DNA of 7,281 nt. Origin: Legionella sp. (lineage in GTDB: Bacteria > Pseudomonadota > Gammaproteobacteria > Legionellales > Legionellaceae). The notes beneath the pieces were generated by a model. It ran no database searches. It was given only the letters and a program-made list of their open reading frames with translations, and was not told the DNA's origin. Where the stretch lies: assembly GCA_004297865.1 (NCBI GenBank), contig SCSO01000279.1, positions 1-7,281 on the forward strand, given 5' to 3'. This document shows positions 6,502 through 7,281 of this stretch, one piece after another. Both the position numbers and the translations under genes were made by a program. Within the stretch, counting starts at the first letter, position 1; each line of letters opens with the position of its first letter.

Positions 6502-7062
6502 ATGCAAAAACTAGCCAAGTTACTTTTAAAAATTATGCATTGGAAGATTGTAGGCCAATTACCCGATTTAAAAAAATACATCATTATTGTTGCTCCCCAC
6601 ACCAGTAATTGGGATTTGGTGATTGGCTTGATCTGTCGTTTTGCCGTCGGGGTCAAAATTAATTTTTTAGCCAAACATCAATTGTTCTTTTTTCCTTTAG
6701 GACAATTTTTAAGATTACTAGGTGGAACTCCAGTCAATCGTTCTCGTCATGACAATAAAGTGGCGCAGGTGGTGGACTTATTTAATGCACAAGATACTTT
6801 AAAATTGGGATTAGCCCCTGAAGGAACTCGCAGTGTGGTGACTCGCTGGAAAGAAGGGTTTTATCATATTGCACAGCAAACAGGAATTCCCATTGTAATG
6901 ATTGGTATGGATTATCCCAGTCGTGAATTAAGAATTGCGGAACCTCTTTATCCCACTGGAGATATGCAAGCTGATTTTGCAAAAATCGTTGCTTATTTTC
7001 GCACTATTCATGGACGTTTCCCAAAAGTGTTACCGGATTATCATCCTAAAGAACCAGAGTGA
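6502..7062 (+). CDS. 1-acyl-sn-glycerol-3-phosphate acyltransferase-like (PlsC/LPLAT family)
   Basis: Lysophospholipid-type acyltransferase, expected to transfer an acyl chain to a glycerolipid or related acceptor at the inner face of the cytoplasmic membrane; the true acceptor is not readable. All four family motifs are present in order: the catalytic H33-x4-D38 in APHTSNWD (31-38), GGTPVNR (74-80), LAPEGTRS with E107 and R110 (104-111), and GIPIVMIG (128-135). At 186 residues it belongs to the short subgroup that lacks an N-terminal transmembrane helix; the amphipathic N-terminus (MQKLAKLLLKI) and the hydrophobic stretch 39-58 could attach it to the membrane. The ATG at 6502 is chosen because the N-terminal helix fits the family. 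No clear Shine-Dalgarno precedes it, and a second Met at residue 12 is possible but less likely. TGA stop. The transporter gene follows after 66 bp in the same direction. Confidence 0.92.
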   Translation: MQKLAKLLLKIMHWKIVGQLPDLKKYIIIVAPHTSNWDLVIGLICRFAVGVKINFLAKHQLFFFPLGQFLRLLGGTPVNRSRHDNKVAQVVDLFNAQDTLKLGLAPEGTRSVVTRWKEGFYHIAQQTGIPIVMIGMDYPSRELRIAEPLYPTGDMQADFAKIVAYFRTIHGRFPKVLPDYHPKEPE

Positions 7063-7080
7063 TGACAAGCTTTACGAAGA

Positions 7081-7117
7081 CATGTTAGTCTAAAATTTAA
7101 GGTTGCAACTTAACATG
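7081..7117. repeat. Nested dyad symmetry upstream of the MHS transporter gene
   Basis: CATGTTA (7081-7087) and TAACATG (7111-7117) form a perfect 7-bp inverted repeat with a 23-bp centre, arms about three helical turns apart. Inside it, TTAAG (7097-7101) and CTTAA (7109-7113) form a second inverted repeat around GTTGCAA, and GTTGCAAC (7102-7109) is itself palindromic. The inner right arm overlaps the outer right arm, so in RNA the two stems are mutually exclusive. It ends 11 bp before the transporter start, which suits an operator or a leader structure, but no known regulator site was recognised. Confidence 0.45.
7091..7096 (+). promoter_or_regulatory. Possible -10 box for the transporter gene
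   Basis: TAAAAT matches the -10 consensus at five of six positions and lies inside the 7081-7117 dyad. The best -35 candidates are poorly spaced: TTTACG (7071-7076) is 14 bp away and ATGACA (7062-7067) is 23 bp away. The transporter may instead be read through from the acyltransferase gene. Confidence 0.25.
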
Positions 7118-7128
7118 GATGGTAAGTT

Positions 7129-7281
7129 ATGAATCGTAATGAACGGATGAGTGTCATTGCAGGTTTGTATGGCAATGCTTTAGAGTGGTACGATTTTCTT
7201 TTGTATGCAAGCTTCGCCCCGTTATTTGCAACATTGTTTTTCCCTTCTCATTTACCCTTTGTTTCTCTTATTGCTACTTTT
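7129..7281 (+). CDS. MFS transporter, metabolite:H+ symporter (MHS) type, 5' part only
   Basis: The first 51 codons of a transporter that runs off the window edge. Residues 15-23 read GNALEWYDF, the hallmark of the start of transmembrane helix 1 in metabolite:H+ symporters (relatives of the proline/betaine, citrate and alpha-ketoglutarate permeases), followed by a hydrophobic helix LLYASFAPLFATLFF and the beginning of a second one after a short PSHLP loop. The N-terminus is short and charged (MNRNER), as expected for a cytoplasmic start. ATG at 7129 is preceded by a modest GGA/GGTAAG purine stretch; Met7 is an alternative start but has no better ribosome site. The gene lies 66 bp after the acyltransferase stop in the same direction. 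The substrate cannot be told from this fragment; these transporters usually have about 400-550 residues. Confidence 0.88.
   Translation, partial: MNRNERMSVIAGLYGNALEWYDFLLYASFAPLFATLFFPSHLPFVSLIATF

Noticed and set aside
7078..7091. AGAC/GTCT stem as an acyltransferase terminator
   Set aside because: Only four base pairs, followed by AAAATTT rather than a T-run.
1..7281. Mobile element, CRISPR array, toxin-antitoxin pair or defence island
   Set aside because: No transposase, integrase, spaced direct repeats, target-site duplications or small paired genes are seen; the nuclease matches a DNA repair family rather than a known defence effector.

Overview
The window is an intact, ordinary-looking chromosomal stretch of an AT-rich bacterium. 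It is gene-dense with short intergenic gaps, and there is no sign of insertion sequences, phage, CRISPR, tRNA or rRNA. The gene content suggests a gammaproteobacterium: an AddB-like orphan nuclease, a YeeZ-like atypical SDR, a DUF1415 protein, a short PlsC-like acyltransferase and an MHS-type MFS transporter. The low GC would fit a Legionella/Coxiella-like lineage, but that placement is inference from family content and composition, not a database match.

Layout: five genes run leftward (minus strand) over 47-6400 and two run rightward over 6502-7281. In transcription order the leftward genes are a DUF1415 protein (5879-6400), a four-helix membrane protein of unknown function (5225-5788), an 843-residue AddB-like PD-(D/E)XK nuclease with iron-sulfur cysteines (2640-5171), a YeeZ-like SDR (1755-2630) and a FAD-dependent aromatic-type monooxygenase (47-1639, TTG start). 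The nuclease and SDR genes are 9 bp apart, with the SDR ribosome binding site abutting the nuclease stop, so they are almost certainly co-transcribed. The membrane-protein gene, 53 bp upstream, may lead the same transcript. The monooxygenase follows a 115-bp gap with its own possible promoter. The rightward genes are a complete lysophospholipid-type acyltransferase (6502-7062) and the first 51 codons of an MHS-family transporter cut by the window edge. A 101-bp spacer (6401-6501) separates the divergent DUF1415 and acyltransferase genes.

No clearly new multi-gene system is visible. The points most worth following are the AddB-like nuclease, which has complete catalytic and Fe-S residues but no ATPase motif and no AddA helicase beside it, yet is tightly coupled to an SDR lacking the classical catalytic tyrosine. 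Also of interest are a nested dyad symmetry upstream of the transporter and a strong inverted repeat overlapping the DUF1415 stop codon.
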